This document shows, in pieces, positions 8,096 through 17,619 of a DNA stretch of 64,000 nucleotides. Both the position numbers and the translations under genes were made by a program. The stretch is from VXNE01 sp965203615 (lineage in GTDB: Bacteria; Pseudomonadota; Gammaproteobacteria; Pseudomonadales; Azotimanducaceae), in NCBI GenBank assembly GCA_965203615.1, contig OZ241900.1:3410001-3474000 (forward strand). Direction: 5' to 3'. How positions within the stretch are numbered: position 1 is the stretch's first letter; every line of letters begins with the position of its first letter. A model generated the notes under the pieces. That model made no database searches. It had not been told where the DNA came from and saw nothing but the letters and a program-made list of their open reading frames with translations.

Positions 8096-8890
8096 CTACT
8101 CTCCTACGTCTGGGTCGGTATCGAACAACTCGCGCAGTGCATTGCCGGGATCGTTGGCGCGCATGAAGGCCTCGCCGACGAGGAACGCCTCGACGCCGGC
8201 GTCGCGCATGCGGCGAACATCGTCACGGGTGCGGATGCCGCTCTCGGTGACGACGGTCGTTCCGTCGGGCACATCGGCGAGCAACGAAAGGGTGGTGTCG
8301 AGGGAGGTGTCGAACGTGCGCAAGTCCCGATTGTTGATGCCGAGAAGCGCCGGTGCCGTTCGCAGGACCCTGTCGAGCTCGCGGGCGTCGTGCACTTCCA
8401 CGAGGGCGTCGAGACCGAGATTCCCGGCGAGTTCGTTGAACGATGCGATCCGATCCGGATCGAGGGCAGCGGCGATCAACAGGATGCAATCGGCGCCGAG
8501 TTCGCGTGCTTCGAACACCTGGTATTCGTCGATCAGGAAGTCCTTGCGCAGCGCCGGGAGCCGGGTTGCCGCCTTCGCCTGGGCCAGGTGTTCATCACAT
8601 CCCCGAAAGAAGGCTTCATCGGTCAGGACGGAGAGGCACGCTGCGCCAGCCGCCTCATAGCTTGCGGCGATAGCCGCCGGGTGGAAGTGTTCGCGTATCA
8701 CGCCTTTGCTGGGTGAAGCTCTCTTCAACTCGGCGATGACGGCGGGTTCCCGGCGTTTGACGGCTTCGGCGAAGCCGCGCGTGGGCGCGGCGGACTCTGC
8801 CGCGGCGCGCACCTCGGAAAGCGGCCGATTGCGTCGCCGGTACGCCAGTTCTTCCGCCTTGTGCGCCAGGATTCGGTCAAGGACCGTCAT
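8096..8890 (-). CDS. trpC: Indole-3-glycerol phosphate synthase
   Basis: 264 residues from the ATG at 8890, which overlaps the trpD stop (ATGA). It is a TIM barrel with the diagnostic strand sequences FAEAVKRREPAVIAELKRASPSKG, ACLSVLTDEAFFRGC, LPALRKDFLIDEYQV, GADCILLIAAAL, LVEVHD, LLGINNRDLRTF and TVVTESGI. The catalytic Lys and Glu residues within these motifs are present. It converts CdRP to indole-3-glycerol phosphate in tryptophan synthesis. No phosphoribosylanthranilate isomerase domain is fused. Confidence 0.95.
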   Translation of the reverse strand: MTVLDRILAHKAEELAYRRRNRPLSEVRAAAESAAPTRGFAEAVKRREPAVIAELKRASPSKGVIREHFHPAAIAASYEAAGAACLSVLTDEAFFRGCDEHLAQAKAATRLPALRKDFLIDEYQVFEARELGADCILLIAAALDPDRIASFNELAGNLGLDALVEVHDARELDRVLRTAPALLGINNRDLRTFDTSLDTTLSLLADVPDGTTVVTESGIRTRDDVRRMRDAGVEAFLVGEAFMRANDPGNALRELFDTDPDVGE

Positions 8891-9912
8891 TGCCCGCTCA
8901 TGAGACTCGACAGGCGCGCCAACTCCTGCAGCCGCTCTGCGGCCATTCCAGATCCGATCGCGTCCTGCGCCATCGCCACGCCGTCGGCCAGGCTGAGCGC
9001 GACCCCCGATACGTAAATCGCGGCGCCGGCGTTGAGCGCGACAACGTCTGCCGCCGCTTCGTTCCGCTGGCTGAGAGCGGCCTTGATCAACGCCAGGCTC
9101 GCGGCGGGAGATTCGGCTCGCAAGGCGTCGGTGGAATGCGTTGTCATGCCGAAATCGCCGGGCTGGATGGTGTATTCGGTGATTTCGCCAGACCTGCACT
9201 CCACCACGCTGGAGGGTCCGGCTACCGATATTTCGTCCAGGCCGTCGCCATGTACGATCAACACGTGCTCAGCGCCCAGCAGTACAGCCACTTCGCCCAG
9301 GGTGTGTTGCCAGGCGGGATCGAATACGCCGATGACCTGGCGTTTCGCGTTGGCCGGGTTGGTCAGCGGACCGAGCAGGTTGAAGACAGTACGCACGCCA
9401 AGTTCGGCGCGGACGGGGCCGGCATGCCGCATGGCGCTGTGGTGCGCCTGCGCGAACATGAAGCCGATGCCGACTTCGGTGATGCAACGCGCGATCTGAT
9501 CGGGTTGCAGCGAGAGGTCGACGCCCGCCGCTTCGAGGACATCCGCGCTGCCGCTGGCGCTCGTCATCCCCCGATTGCCGTGCTTTGCCACGTGCGCGCC
9601 GGCCGCCGCGGCGACGAATGCGGCCGCCGTGGAAATGTTGAACAGCTTGGCGGGACCGCTGCCGCCGGTGCCCGCGGTATCCACGAGGTGCGGTGCGGCC
9701 ACCTCGACCTTGAGGCTGACCGCGCGCATGGCCTCGGCGGCGCCGGCGATCTCCGCCGCCGTCTCCCCCTGGGTCCGGAGCGCCATCAATACCCCGCCGA
9801 TCTGCGCCGGTGTCGCCTCTCCAGCCATGATGATATCGAACACATCCCGCGCTCCCTCCCGGTCGAGGTGCTGGCCGTTGGTCAAGCGCTCGAGCGCTTC
9901 GCGTATGTCCAT
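8887..9912 (-). CDS. trpD: Anthranilate phosphoribosyltransferase
   Basis: 341 residues, normal family length. Visible motifs are the PRPP-binding loop VDTAGTGGSGPAKLFNIST, the anthranilate-site HGNRGMTSASGSADVLEA, FAQAHHSAMRH.GPVRAELGVRTVFNLLGPLTNPA, and the HGDGLDE metal-binding region. It transfers phosphoribose to anthranilate. The gene lies between trpG (29-base gap) and trpC (4-base overlap), the common proteobacterial order. Confidence 0.96.
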   Translation of the reverse strand: MDIREALERLTNGQHLDREGARDVFDIIMAGEATPAQIGGVLMALRTQGETAAEIAGAAEAMRAVSLKVEVAAPHLVDTAGTGGSGPAKLFNISTAAAFVAAAAGAHVAKHGNRGMTSASGSADVLEAAGVDLSLQPDQIARCITEVGIGFMFAQAHHSAMRHAGPVRAELGVRTVFNLLGPLTNPANAKRQVIGVFDPAWQHTLGEVAVLLGAEHVLIVHGDGLDEISVAGPSSVVECRSGEITEYTIQPGDFGMTTHSTDALRAESPAASLALIKAALSQRNEAAADVVALNAGAAIYVSGVALSLADGVAMAQDAIGSGMAAERLQELARLSSLMSGQ

Positions 9913-9941
9913 GTTTGTACTACCGTCTGTTTCGAGGGTGG

Positions 9942-10520
<579 letters not shown>

Positions 10521-10531
10521 GCGCGGCAATC

Positions 10532-10975
10532 CTACAGGCGTTGCCGGCGCGCCACCATCAGCGAGACCTCCTGGGTCAGTACCACGATGCCGCTGTCATC
10601 GGTCACCGTGTCCGCAAGTGTGACGATGCCGACGTCCTGGCGGCTGGCGGAGTCGCGCTTGCCCGTGCAGCGGGTCTCGTAGGTGAGCGTTGTCCCGGCG
10701 CGGGCGGGATTCGGCAGTCGCAGCTTGTCCTTGCCGAGCATGGCGACGACGCGAATGGGATCCGCCTGATCGAAAAACAGCCGGGTGCAGATGGCGAACA
10801 GGTGCGCGGACGACGCCACCAGCCCGCCGAAAACCGATCCGCGGGCAGCTTCGGGATCGGTGTGGAACGGCTGCGGATCCCAGGCGCGCGCGAAGTCGAT
10901 GATGGCGGCTTCCGAGAGGGCGTAAGTCCCTATGACGGAACGATAGTCGCCTGGAATGTCTTCATAGTAGCGCAT
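10532..10975 (-). CDS. MaoC-like hotdog dehydratase
   Basis: 147 residues from the ATG at 10975 (MRYYEDIPGDYRSVIGTYAL). The hydratase core motif appears as FARAWDPQPFHTDPEAARGSVFGGLVASSAHLFAI, the R-hydratase pattern with Asp and His in DPQPFHTD. Members hydrate trans-2-enoyl-CoA or act on related thioesters. It lies 11 bases from trpG and 49 from bioB on the same strand. The role of a MaoC protein in this unit is unknown. It may be unrelated in function and merely co-transcribed. Confidence 0.8.
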   Translation of the reverse strand: MRYYEDIPGDYRSVIGTYALSEAAIIDFARAWDPQPFHTDPEAARGSVFGGLVASSAHLFAICTRLFFDQADPIRVVAMLGKDKLRLPNPARAGTTLTYETRCTGKRDSASRQDVGIVTLADTVTDDSGIVVLTQEVSLMVARRQRL

Positions 10976-11024
10976 GGCGCTCGATTCGCTGGACCCGCCG
11001 GTGCCGGCGCGCAAATGCGGGGTG

Positions 11025-11981
11025 TCAGGATGCCTGCGGCGCGATGCCGAGTTCGTCGAACATCGCCATGTCCGAGTCGAAGCTCGGGTTCGGCGTTGTC
11101 AACAGGCGATCGCCACAGAAGATCGAGCCCGCGCCGGCGAGGAAGCAGAGCGCCTGCGCCTCCTCCGAAAGATCGGTGCGTCCGGCCGACAGGCGGATTA
11201 CCGAACCCGGCATGAGTATGCGTGCAACGGCGATGCAGCGAACCGTTTCCAGCGGCGAGATCGTGTCGTTGCCGTACATGGGCGTTCCCTCGGCCTGCAC
11301 GAGGTTGTTGATCGGCACGGACTCCGGGTGTTCCGGCAGGTTGGCCAACTGCACCAGCAGACCGGCGCGGTCCTCGCGCGTCTCTCCCATGCCGACAATG
11401 CCGCCACAGCAGACTTTCATGCCGGCATCGCGCACGTGGGCGAGGGTGTCGAGACGGTCCTGGTAGGTCCGCGTCGTGATCACTTCGCCGTAGTACTCGG
11501 GGGAAGTGTCCAGGTTGTGGTTGTAGTAGTCGAGACCGGCCTCGGCGAGCGCTTGCGCCTGTTCCTCCGTCAGCATGCCGAGCGTCACGCAGGTCTCCAT
11601 CTCCAGATCATTCACCGCTCGCACCAATTCACACACCTTGCGGGTCTGGGAACTCGTGGGGCTGCGCCAGGCGGCACCCATGCAGAATCGCGTGGCGCCC
11701 GCAGCGCGGGCTTTCTTCGCCGCCAGGATGACATCCTCCACGGGAAGGAGGTTGTGCGTGTCGACGCCGGTGTCGTAGTGGACACTCTGTGGGCAGTACT
11801 TGCAGTCCTCCGGACAGCCGCCGGTCTTGATGCTGAGCAACGTGCTGATCTGCACTGCGTTGGGCGCGTGATGCGCGCGGTGGATCGACTGCGCGTTGAA
11901 CAGCAGGTCATTGAGCGGCTGTTCGAACAGGACCATCGCTTCGTCGATGGTCCAGTCGTGCCTGATGCGCTGTTCGATCAT
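11025..11981 (-). CDS. bioB: Biotin synthase
   Basis: 318 residues from the ATG at 11981, preceded by GGAGGGG. The radical-SAM motif CPEDCKYCPQ (CxxxCxxC) and its surroundings STLLSIKTGG.CPEDCKYCPQS are classic BioB. Further motifs are RFCMGAAWRSP, ETCVTLGML, LDYYNHNLDTSPEYYG, KVCCGGIVGMGE and VPINNLVQAEGTPM, which include ligands of the [2Fe-2S] cluster. It inserts sulfur into dethiobiotin. The other bio genes are not in the window. The reading frame stays open for about 200 codons upstream, but that extension has no homology and overlaps a divergent gene region. Confidence 0.96.
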   Translation of the reverse strand: MIEQRIRHDWTIDEAMVLFEQPLNDLLFNAQSIHRAHHAPNAVQISTLLSIKTGGCPEDCKYCPQSVHYDTGVDTHNLLPVEDVILAAKKARAAGATRFCMGAAWRSPTSSQTRKVCELVRAVNDLEMETCVTLGMLTEEQAQALAEAGLDYYNHNLDTSPEYYGEVITTRTYQDRLDTLAHVRDAGMKVCCGGIVGMGETREDRAGLLVQLANLPEHPESVPINNLVQAEGTPMYGNDTISPLETVRCIAVARILMPGSVIRLSAGRTDLSEEAQALCFLAGAGSIFCGDRLLTTPNPSFDSDMAMFDELGIAPQAS

Positions 11982-12170
11982 GTCCCCTCCTGGAACTTTG
12001 GCGCGTGAGCGTACTGAAACGCGCACGGGAAGGCTACCGATGTGAGCGATGGAGACATTGGCGGCGTGCCGGTTGCCTGTCGGGCGCACGCTAACATGAC
12101 CAGCGGCGACAGTGATCCATTCGACGATTCCATGCGAGTTTTTGGCGAACCGGTCGGCAAACCCATTGAC

Positions 12171-13277
12171 ATGACTTCGCTGGTGCCCGGCCTTTTGCGG
12201 ACCGGCGCGCTGTTCGCGGTCCTCTGGTTTTCGGGTGGCTGCGCGGCCTTCCAGTACTACACCCAGGCGGCCGCCGGACAACTTGAAGTCCTGCGGTCGA
12301 GCCGGCCGGTCGAGTCGGTCATCGCCGATTCCGATACGGGGGCGGCGCTCCGGGACCGTCTCCGGGTGGCGGACCGCATCGTGGAGTTCGCCCGGTCGGA
12401 ACTCGGGCTCGATACCGGCAACACGTACCGGCGGTACACCGCGATTGACCGGCCATTCGTCGTCTGGAACCTGTTCGCGGCAGCACCGTTGTCCCTCGAT
12501 GGGCATCGCTGGTGCTATCCCTTCGTCGGCTGTGTGCCCTATCGCGGGTACTTCGACCGCAACGCCGCCCTGAAGGCCCAGGCCAGGTTCCAACGCCGCG
12601 GCTACGAGACCTACGTCGCCGGTGTCTCGGCGTACTCCACCCTGGGCTGGTTCGACGATCCCCTGTTAAGCACCTTCATGGACTGGCCGGAACCCCGCCT
12701 GGCCGAACTCCTGCTGCACGAGATAGCCCACCGGCGGGTCTGGGTGAGGGACGATGCGTCCTTCAACGAGTCGTTCGCGGTTTTCGCCGGGGAGACCGGC
12801 GCGCGGCTCTGGTTCCGGCACACCGGCCGCGAAGCGGAGTTCGATCGCCACCTCGCTTCGCGTGAGGGGTGGCAGCGCATGCGGGCTTTGCTCCTGGCGA
12901 CCCGGGCGCAACTGGGGTCGGCCTACCGGGAAGGGGATGAGGAGTGGCGGCACCGGCAGAAGGCCCACGTGTTGGAGACATTCCGGAGATGTTATCGGGA
13001 CCACAGGGCATCACTGGGCGGCGGGGTTTACGACGGGCTGGTGGAAGCGGTCAACAACGCCTACCTCGTCGCCCTCGGCACCTATTCGGACTCGTATCCC
13101 GCGTTTGAGGCGTTGTACCGGAGGGCAGGTGGATGGGCAGCGTTCCTGGAAGCGGTCGATGCGCTTGCTAACCTCCCCCTGGCGGAGAGAACCGCCGCGC
13201 TCGAGGCACTACACCCGAAACGCCACGCCAGGGATGACGAAGTCGACCTGGTTCAATGCGATACCTGGGGCACATGA
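12171..13277 (+). CDS. Putative lipoprotein aminopeptidase (Aminopep/PF10023 type)
   Basis: 368 residues from the ATG at 12171, chosen because a lipoprotein signal then follows (LVPGLLRTGALFAVLWFSGGC with lipobox SGGC). In-frame starts exist further upstream. The sequence GHRWCYPFVGCVPYRGYF.R.AAL..A, the zinc-protease motif HEIAH (AELLLHEIAHRRVWV) and NESFAVFAGETGA are the signature of this putative aminopeptidase family. It is likely anchored to the outer membrane facing the periplasm. It is transcribed divergently from bioB with no other obvious partner. Confidence 0.8.
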   Translation: MTSLVPGLLRTGALFAVLWFSGGCAAFQYYTQAAAGQLEVLRSSRPVESVIADSDTGAALRDRLRVADRIVEFARSELGLDTGNTYRRYTAIDRPFVVWNLFAAAPLSLDGHRWCYPFVGCVPYRGYFDRNAALKAQARFQRRGYETYVAGVSAYSTLGWFDDPLLSTFMDWPEPRLAELLLHEIAHRRVWVRDDASFNESFAVFAGETGARLWFRHTGREAEFDRHLASREGWQRMRALLLATRAQLGSAYREGDEEWRHRQKAHVLETFRRCYRDHRASLGGGVYDGLVEAVNNAYLVALGTYSDSYPAFEALYRRAGGWAAFLEAVDALANLPLAERTAALEALHPKRHARDDEVDLVQCDTWGT

Positions 13278-13361
13278 GCGCGTGAGTGAGAAAACGTATT
13301 GCCGGAGGTCGGCAATCGTGCGACATTCGTTGGGGCGGGGAGTCTGTGGGGAACATCCGGT

Positions 13362-13934
13362 TTGGAGCAGTCGGGCGAATACTCGATTCAAGCGCCGCGC
13401 GAGCGCGTGTGGGACGCCCTGAACGATCCGGCGATACTGCGCCAGTGCATCCAGGGCTGCCAGCGTTTCGACAAGATCGAAGACAACCGGTACGCCACCG
13501 AAGTCAAGGCGAAGGTCGGACCCGTGAGCGCGACGTTCAAGGGCACCGTTTCCCTGGTCGACGTCAACGCGCCCGAGAGCTACGGCCTCGAACTCGCCGT
13601 CAATAGCGGCCCCGCGGGCTTCGGCAAGGGCACGGCGTCGGTGACCCTGTCGGAAACCGAAAAAGGCACCCTGCTTCGATATTCGGCCGCCGGCGTCGTC
13701 GGCGGCAAGCTTGCCCAGATCGGACAGCGGCTCATCGACGCTGTGGCGAGGAAGACCGCGGACGGCTTTTTCGAGACGTTTGCCGGGCTGGTCGTCGCGG
13801 ATCCTGTCGAGGCGGACGAGAAGCGGGCTGCCGCGGACGGGGGCAACGACGGTGGGGACAACCCACTGCCGAAGCGTCTGGCATGGGGGGTGGGATTGGC
13901 GCTATTGTTGGCTGCGGCGCTCATTCTTTTGTAG
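13362..13934 (+). CDS. coxG: CoxG-like membrane-anchored SRPBCC protein
   Basis: 190 residues from a TTG at 13362, where the typical CoxG start pattern (LEQSGEYSIQAPRERVWDALNDPAIL) begins. It continues with RQCIQGCQRF. The START/SRPBCC fold is followed by a charged linker and a C-terminal hydrophobic segment (about 173-190) that probably anchors it in the membrane. In CO-oxidising bacteria CoxG recruits CO dehydrogenase to the inner membrane. It is directly upstream of coxS, coxL and coxM. An earlier in-frame start at 13299 would add a stretch without homology. Confidence 0.75.
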   Translation: MEQSGEYSIQAPRERVWDALNDPAILRQCIQGCQRFDKIEDNRYATEVKAKVGPVSATFKGTVSLVDVNAPESYGLELAVNSGPAGFGKGTASVTLSETEKGTLLRYSAAGVVGGKLAQIGQRLIDAVARKTADGFFETFAGLVVADPVEADEKRAAADGGNDGGDNPLPKRLAWGVGLALLLAAALILL

Positions 13935-13948
13935 GCGAGGAGATTCAG

Positions 13949-14407
13949 GTGGAAGTTACGTTAACGGTCAACGGCACATCGCACAGTCTCGATGTGCCGG
14001 ACAACACGTTGCTGGTCGAGGTGCTCCGGGAACGCCTCGGCCTCACCGGCACGCACGTCGGGTGCGATACGAGCCAGTGCGGCGCTTGTGTCGTTCACAT
14101 GGACGGGTGCGCCGTGAAATCGTGCACGGTTCTCGCCGGACAGGCGGACGGCGCCGATGTCACGACGATAGAGGGCATCGGCACGGCGGACGCACTGCAC
14201 CCGATGCAGGAAGCGTTTCGCGACTGTCACGCCCTGCAGTGCGGGTTCTGTACGCCGGGCATGATCATGGCAGCCATCGACCTCGTCCAGACCAACGAGA
14301 ACCTCGACGAGCAGGCGGTGCGCGATGGGCTGGAAGGCAACCTTTGCCGCTGCACGGGATATCACAACATTGTCCGCGCGGTGCTCGCTGCGCGGGACAA
14401 CATGTAG
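13949..14407 (+). CDS. coxS: Molybdenum hydroxylase small subunit, two [2Fe-2S] clusters
   Basis: 152 residues from a GTG at 13949 with AGGAG seven bases upstream. The plant-type ferredoxin cluster motif is HVGCDTSQCGACVVHMDGCAVKSC. The second cluster uses QCGFCTPGM and LCRCTGYHNI. Both are complete. It relays electrons between the Mo site of the large subunit and the FAD of the medium subunit. It is followed by coxL with a 25-base gap. Confidence 0.93.
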   Translation: MEVTLTVNGTSHSLDVPDNTLLVEVLRERLGLTGTHVGCDTSQCGACVVHMDGCAVKSCTVLAGQADGADVTTIEGIGTADALHPMQEAFRDCHALQCGFCTPGMIMAAIDLVQTNENLDEQAVRDGLEGNLCRCTGYHNIVRAVLAARDNM

Positions 14408-14432
14408 GCGGGGAACAAGGGAGGAGACGAGC

Positions 14433-16787
14433 ATGGCGGACACACAGACAGGCATCGGCGCAGCCGTCAAGCGCAAGGAAGACGTGCGTTTCATTACCGG
14501 CGCCGGTCGCTATACCGACGACATCGACCAGGCGGGCCAGGCCTACGCGGTATTCCTCCGCTCGCCGCATGCGCGCGCGACGATAGGCGGTATCGACACT
14601 TCCGCCGCGTTGCAGGTTCCCGGCGTGGTGGCCGTGTATACCGGCGCCGACCTCGCGGCGGATGGTATCGGCGACCTGCCCTGCGGATGGCTGGTGAAGT
14701 CGAAAGACGGCTCGGACATGATCCAGCCGCCCCATCCGCCCCTCGCGGTGGAGCGCGTGAACTACGTCGGCGAACCCTATGGCCTGGTGATCGCCGATAC
14801 GCTGCAGGCGGCGCGTGACGGCGCGGAGGCGGTCGTCGCGGATTTCGATGCACTGTCGGCGGTGGTGGACGTGGCCACCGCGGACCAGGCGGACCAGATT
14901 CACGAGTCGGTCCCGAACAACCAGTGCTATGACTGGGAACTCGGCGACAAGGCTGCCACCGACGCGGCCTTCGCCAGGGCCGACCACGTCGCATCCCTGG
15001 ACATCGTCAACAATCGCCTGATCCCCAACGCCATGGAACCCCGCGCCGCTGTCGGCGACTACGATGCGGCGTCCGGCGTCTATACGCTCCACACGACTTC
15101 CCAGAACCCGCACCTCGAGCGCCTCGTGCTCGCCGCTTTCGTGCAGGTGGCGCCGGAGTCCAGGTTGCGGGTCGTGTCGCCCGACGTCGGCGGCGGTTTC
15201 GGCTCCAAGATTTTCGTCTACGCGGAGGAAACCGCGGTCATCTGGGCGGCGGGCAAACTGCGGCGTCCCGTCAAGTGGCGCGCGGAGCGATCCGAGTCGT
15301 TCCTGGCGGACGCACACGGCAGGGATCACGTCACGAAGGCCGAGCTGGCGCTGTCGGCGGACGGCACGTTCCTGGGCCTGAGGGTCAACACCATTGCCAA
15401 CATGGGGGCTTATCTCTCGACGTTCGCGTCGAGCGTGCCGACCTACCTGTACGGCACGTTGATGGCCGGCCAATACAAGACACCGGCGATCTACGTCGAA
15501 GTGCGTGCCATGTTCACCAACACCGCGCCGGTGGATGCCTATCGCGGCGCCGGGCGCCCCGAGGCGACCTACGTGGTGGAACGGCTGGTGGAAACGGCCG
15601 CGCGCGAGCTTTCCGTGGATCCGGCGGAGATCCGGCGCAGGAACTTTATCCAGCCGGACGACTTTCCTTACGATACCCCGGTTGCCCTGACTTACGATAC
15701 GGGCGACTACGAGGCGAGCCTCGACAAGGCGCTGCAGCACGTCGACTACGAGGGCTTTGCCGGCCGGCGCGCCGCATCGGAAGCGAACGGCAACAGGCGC
15801 GGCATCGGCTTTTCGAGCTATATCGAGGCATGCGGCCTCGCGCCTTCCCAGGTGGCCATCTCGCTGGGAGCGGGCGTCGGCCTGTTCGAGAGCGCGGAAG
15901 TGCGGGTCAACGTCACCGGTTCGGTGACGGTCATCACCGGTTCGCACAGTCACGGCCAGGGGCACGAGACGACCTTCGCCCAGGTCGTGTCGGACCAGCT
16001 CGGCATTCCGATCGACGACGTGGAAGTGGTGCACGGCGACACGGGGCGTTCCGACTACGGCCTCGGCACCTACGGCTCGCGCTCGATCGCGGTGGGCGGC
16101 TCGGCGTTGACCAAAGCCACGGAAAAGATCGTGGCCAAGGGCAAGAAGATCGTCGCGCATAATTTCGAGACCACGGACGACAACATCGACTTTAGCGACG
16201 GCGTCTTCTCCGAGCAGGAATCGAATCGCTCGATGACCTTCGCGGAGGTGGCATTTGCCTCCTACGTGCCGGCCAACTTCCCCCTCGATGAGCTCGAGCC
16301 CGGTCTCTCGGAGAAGGCGTTCTACGACCCGGGCAACTTCACGTATCCCGCGGGTACGCACATCTGCGAGGTGGAGATCGATGGCGAGACGGGGGTTCCG
16401 ACCATCGTTGCCTTCGTCGCCGTGGACGATTTCGGCCACGTCATCAACCCCATGATCGTCGAAGGACAGGTCCACGGCGGACTGTGCCAGGGCATCGGCC
16501 AGGCGTTGCTTGAACACGGCGTCTACGACGACGCCGGGCAGCTTCTGACCGGTTCGTACATGGACTACTGCATGCCGCGGGCGGACGATGTGCCGAGCTT
16601 TACGGTGGACACCACCGTGACGCCGTGTACGCACAATCCCCTGGGCGTAAAGGGCTGCGGTGAAGCGGGTGCGATCGGCGCCACGGCGGCGGTGATGAAC
16701 GCCATCACCGATGCGCTGGGCGTGCGAAGCCTGCCGATGCCGGCGACTCCGGAAACCGTTTGGAAGGCGTTGGGCAGCGCCGCATAG
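14433..16787 (+). CDS. coxL: Xanthine dehydrogenase-family Mo-binding subunit, form-II CoxL-like
   Basis: 784 residues from the ATG at 14433 (GAGGAGA upstream). Molybdopterin-binding motifs include GGGFGSK and QGHETTFAQVV, and the catalytic glutamate is Glu744 in GVKGCGEAG. The active-site loop is AYRGAGR (369-375). True CO dehydrogenases (form I) have AYRCSFR with the Cu-binding Cys. The AYRGAGR loop is that of form II, whose physiological substrate is uncertain and may not be CO. With coxS and coxM it should form the usual heterotrimer. Confidence 0.9.
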   Translation: MADTQTGIGAAVKRKEDVRFITGAGRYTDDIDQAGQAYAVFLRSPHARATIGGIDTSAALQVPGVVAVYTGADLAADGIGDLPCGWLVKSKDGSDMIQPPHPPLAVERVNYVGEPYGLVIADTLQAARDGAEAVVADFDALSAVVDVATADQADQIHESVPNNQCYDWELGDKAATDAAFARADHVASLDIVNNRLIPNAMEPRAAVGDYDAASGVYTLHTTSQNPHLERLVLAAFVQVAPESRLRVVSPDVGGGFGSKIFVYAEETAVIWAAGKLRRPVKWRAERSESFLADAHGRDHVTKAELALSADGTFLGLRVNTIANMGAYLSTFASSVPTYLYGTLMAGQYKTPAIYVEVRAMFTNTAPVDAYRGAGRPEATYVVERLVETAARELSVDPAEIRRRNFIQPDDFPYDTPVALTYDTGDYEASLDKALQHVDYEGFAGRRAASEANGNRRGIGFSSYIEACGLAPSQVAISLGAGVGLFESAEVRVNVTGSVTVITGSHSHGQGHETTFAQVVSDQLGIPIDDVEVVHGDTGRSDYGLGTYGSRSIAVGGSALTKATEKIVAKGKKIVAHNFETTDDNIDFSDGVFSEQESNRSMTFAEVAFASYVPANFPLDELEPGLSEKAFYDPGNFTYPAGTHICEVEIDGETGVPTIVAFVAVDDFGHVINPMIVEGQVHGGLCQGIGQALLEHGVYDDAGQLLTGSYMDYCMPRADDVPSFTVDTTVTPCTHNPLGVKGCGEAGAIGATAAVMNAITDALGVRSLPMPATPETVWKALGSAA

Positions 16788-16799
16788 GGAGGAAACTCG

Positions 16800-17591
16800 A
16801 TGTACCAGTTCAATTACCGCAAGGCGTCGAGCGTAGAGAACGCGGCGGACCTTCTGGCCAACGCCGAGGACGGCGTCTATCTCGCCGGCGGCATGACGTT
16901 GATCCCGACCTTGAAGCAGCGCCTCGCCGCGCCATCGGATGTCATCGATGTCGGCGGGCTCGACGGCCTGCGCGGCATCGATGTCGGCTCGACGGTACGC
17001 ATCGGGGCGCTCACCACGCATGCCGAAGTCGCTGCTTCGGCCGAAGTGCGCGGCGCCATTCCCGCACTTTCGGATCTGGCCGAGGGAATCGGCGATGCGC
17101 ATGTGCGCAACCGGGGCACCATCGGCGGCTCGATCGCGAACAGCGATCCGGCGGCGGACTATCCCGCGGCCGTCGTGGGCCTGGGCGCCACCGTGCACAC
17201 GAACCGGCGCTCCGTCGCCGGCGACGATTTCTTCACGGACCTGTTCGAAACAGCACTCGAGGAAGGCGAGATAATCACCTCTGTCGAGTTCCCCGTACCG
17301 GCCAGTGCGGCGTATGCGAAGTTCCCGAATCCGGCCTCGCGCTACGCGGTCGTGGGCGTGATGGTGGCCCGGGTCGACGGTGGTGTGCGGGTCGGCGTTA
17401 CGGGCGCCGGGCCATGCGCATTCCGGTCGGCAGAACTGGAGGCGGCGCTGGCGGATGGCCTCTCGGTCGCGTCCCTGGACCGCGTATCGGTTCCGAGCGC
17501 TAACTTCAACTCCGACCTGCACGCCTCGGCGGAATATCGGGCGCACCTTGTCGCCGTGATGGCGAGGCGGGCCGTGGCGCGTCTGGCATAG
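16800..17591 (+). CDS. coxM: Molybdenum hydroxylase FAD-binding medium subunit
   Basis: 263 residues. FAD-binding motifs are LAGGMTLIPTLKQRLAAP (the AGGxSLxP-type loop) and DAHVRNRGTIGGSIANSDPAADYPA (the TIGG loop). The family C-terminal CO_deh_flav_C region follows (PNPASRYAVVGVMVARV). It accepts electrons from CoxS and passes them to the respiratory chain. It is the last gene of coxG-S-L-M. No CoxD, CoxE or CoxF maturation genes are in the window. Confidence 0.92.
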   Translation: MYQFNYRKASSVENAADLLANAEDGVYLAGGMTLIPTLKQRLAAPSDVIDVGGLDGLRGIDVGSTVRIGALTTHAEVAASAEVRGAIPALSDLAEGIGDAHVRNRGTIGGSIANSDPAADYPAAVVGLGATVHTNRRSVAGDDFFTDLFETALEEGEIITSVEFPVPASAAYAKFPNPASRYAVVGVMVARVDGGVRVGVTGAGPCAFRSAELEAALADGLSVASLDRVSVPSANFNSDLHASAEYRAHLVAVMARRAVARLA

Positions 17592-17619
17592 GGGACTTCG
17601 GCGCCGAGGCCAACCCGGG

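Noticed and set aside
11982..12593. N-terminal extension of biotin synthase by about 200 codons
   Set aside because: The extension overlaps the divergent aminopeptidase gene and has no homology. The ATG at 11981 has GGAGGGG upstream and matches the BioB start.
14265..17546. A 1093-codon open frame antisense to the cox genes
   Set aside because: High GC makes stops rare in the opposite frame of a strongly biased gene. The product is Arg/His/Val-rich with no motifs, while the plus strand encodes complete CoxS, CoxL and CoxM.
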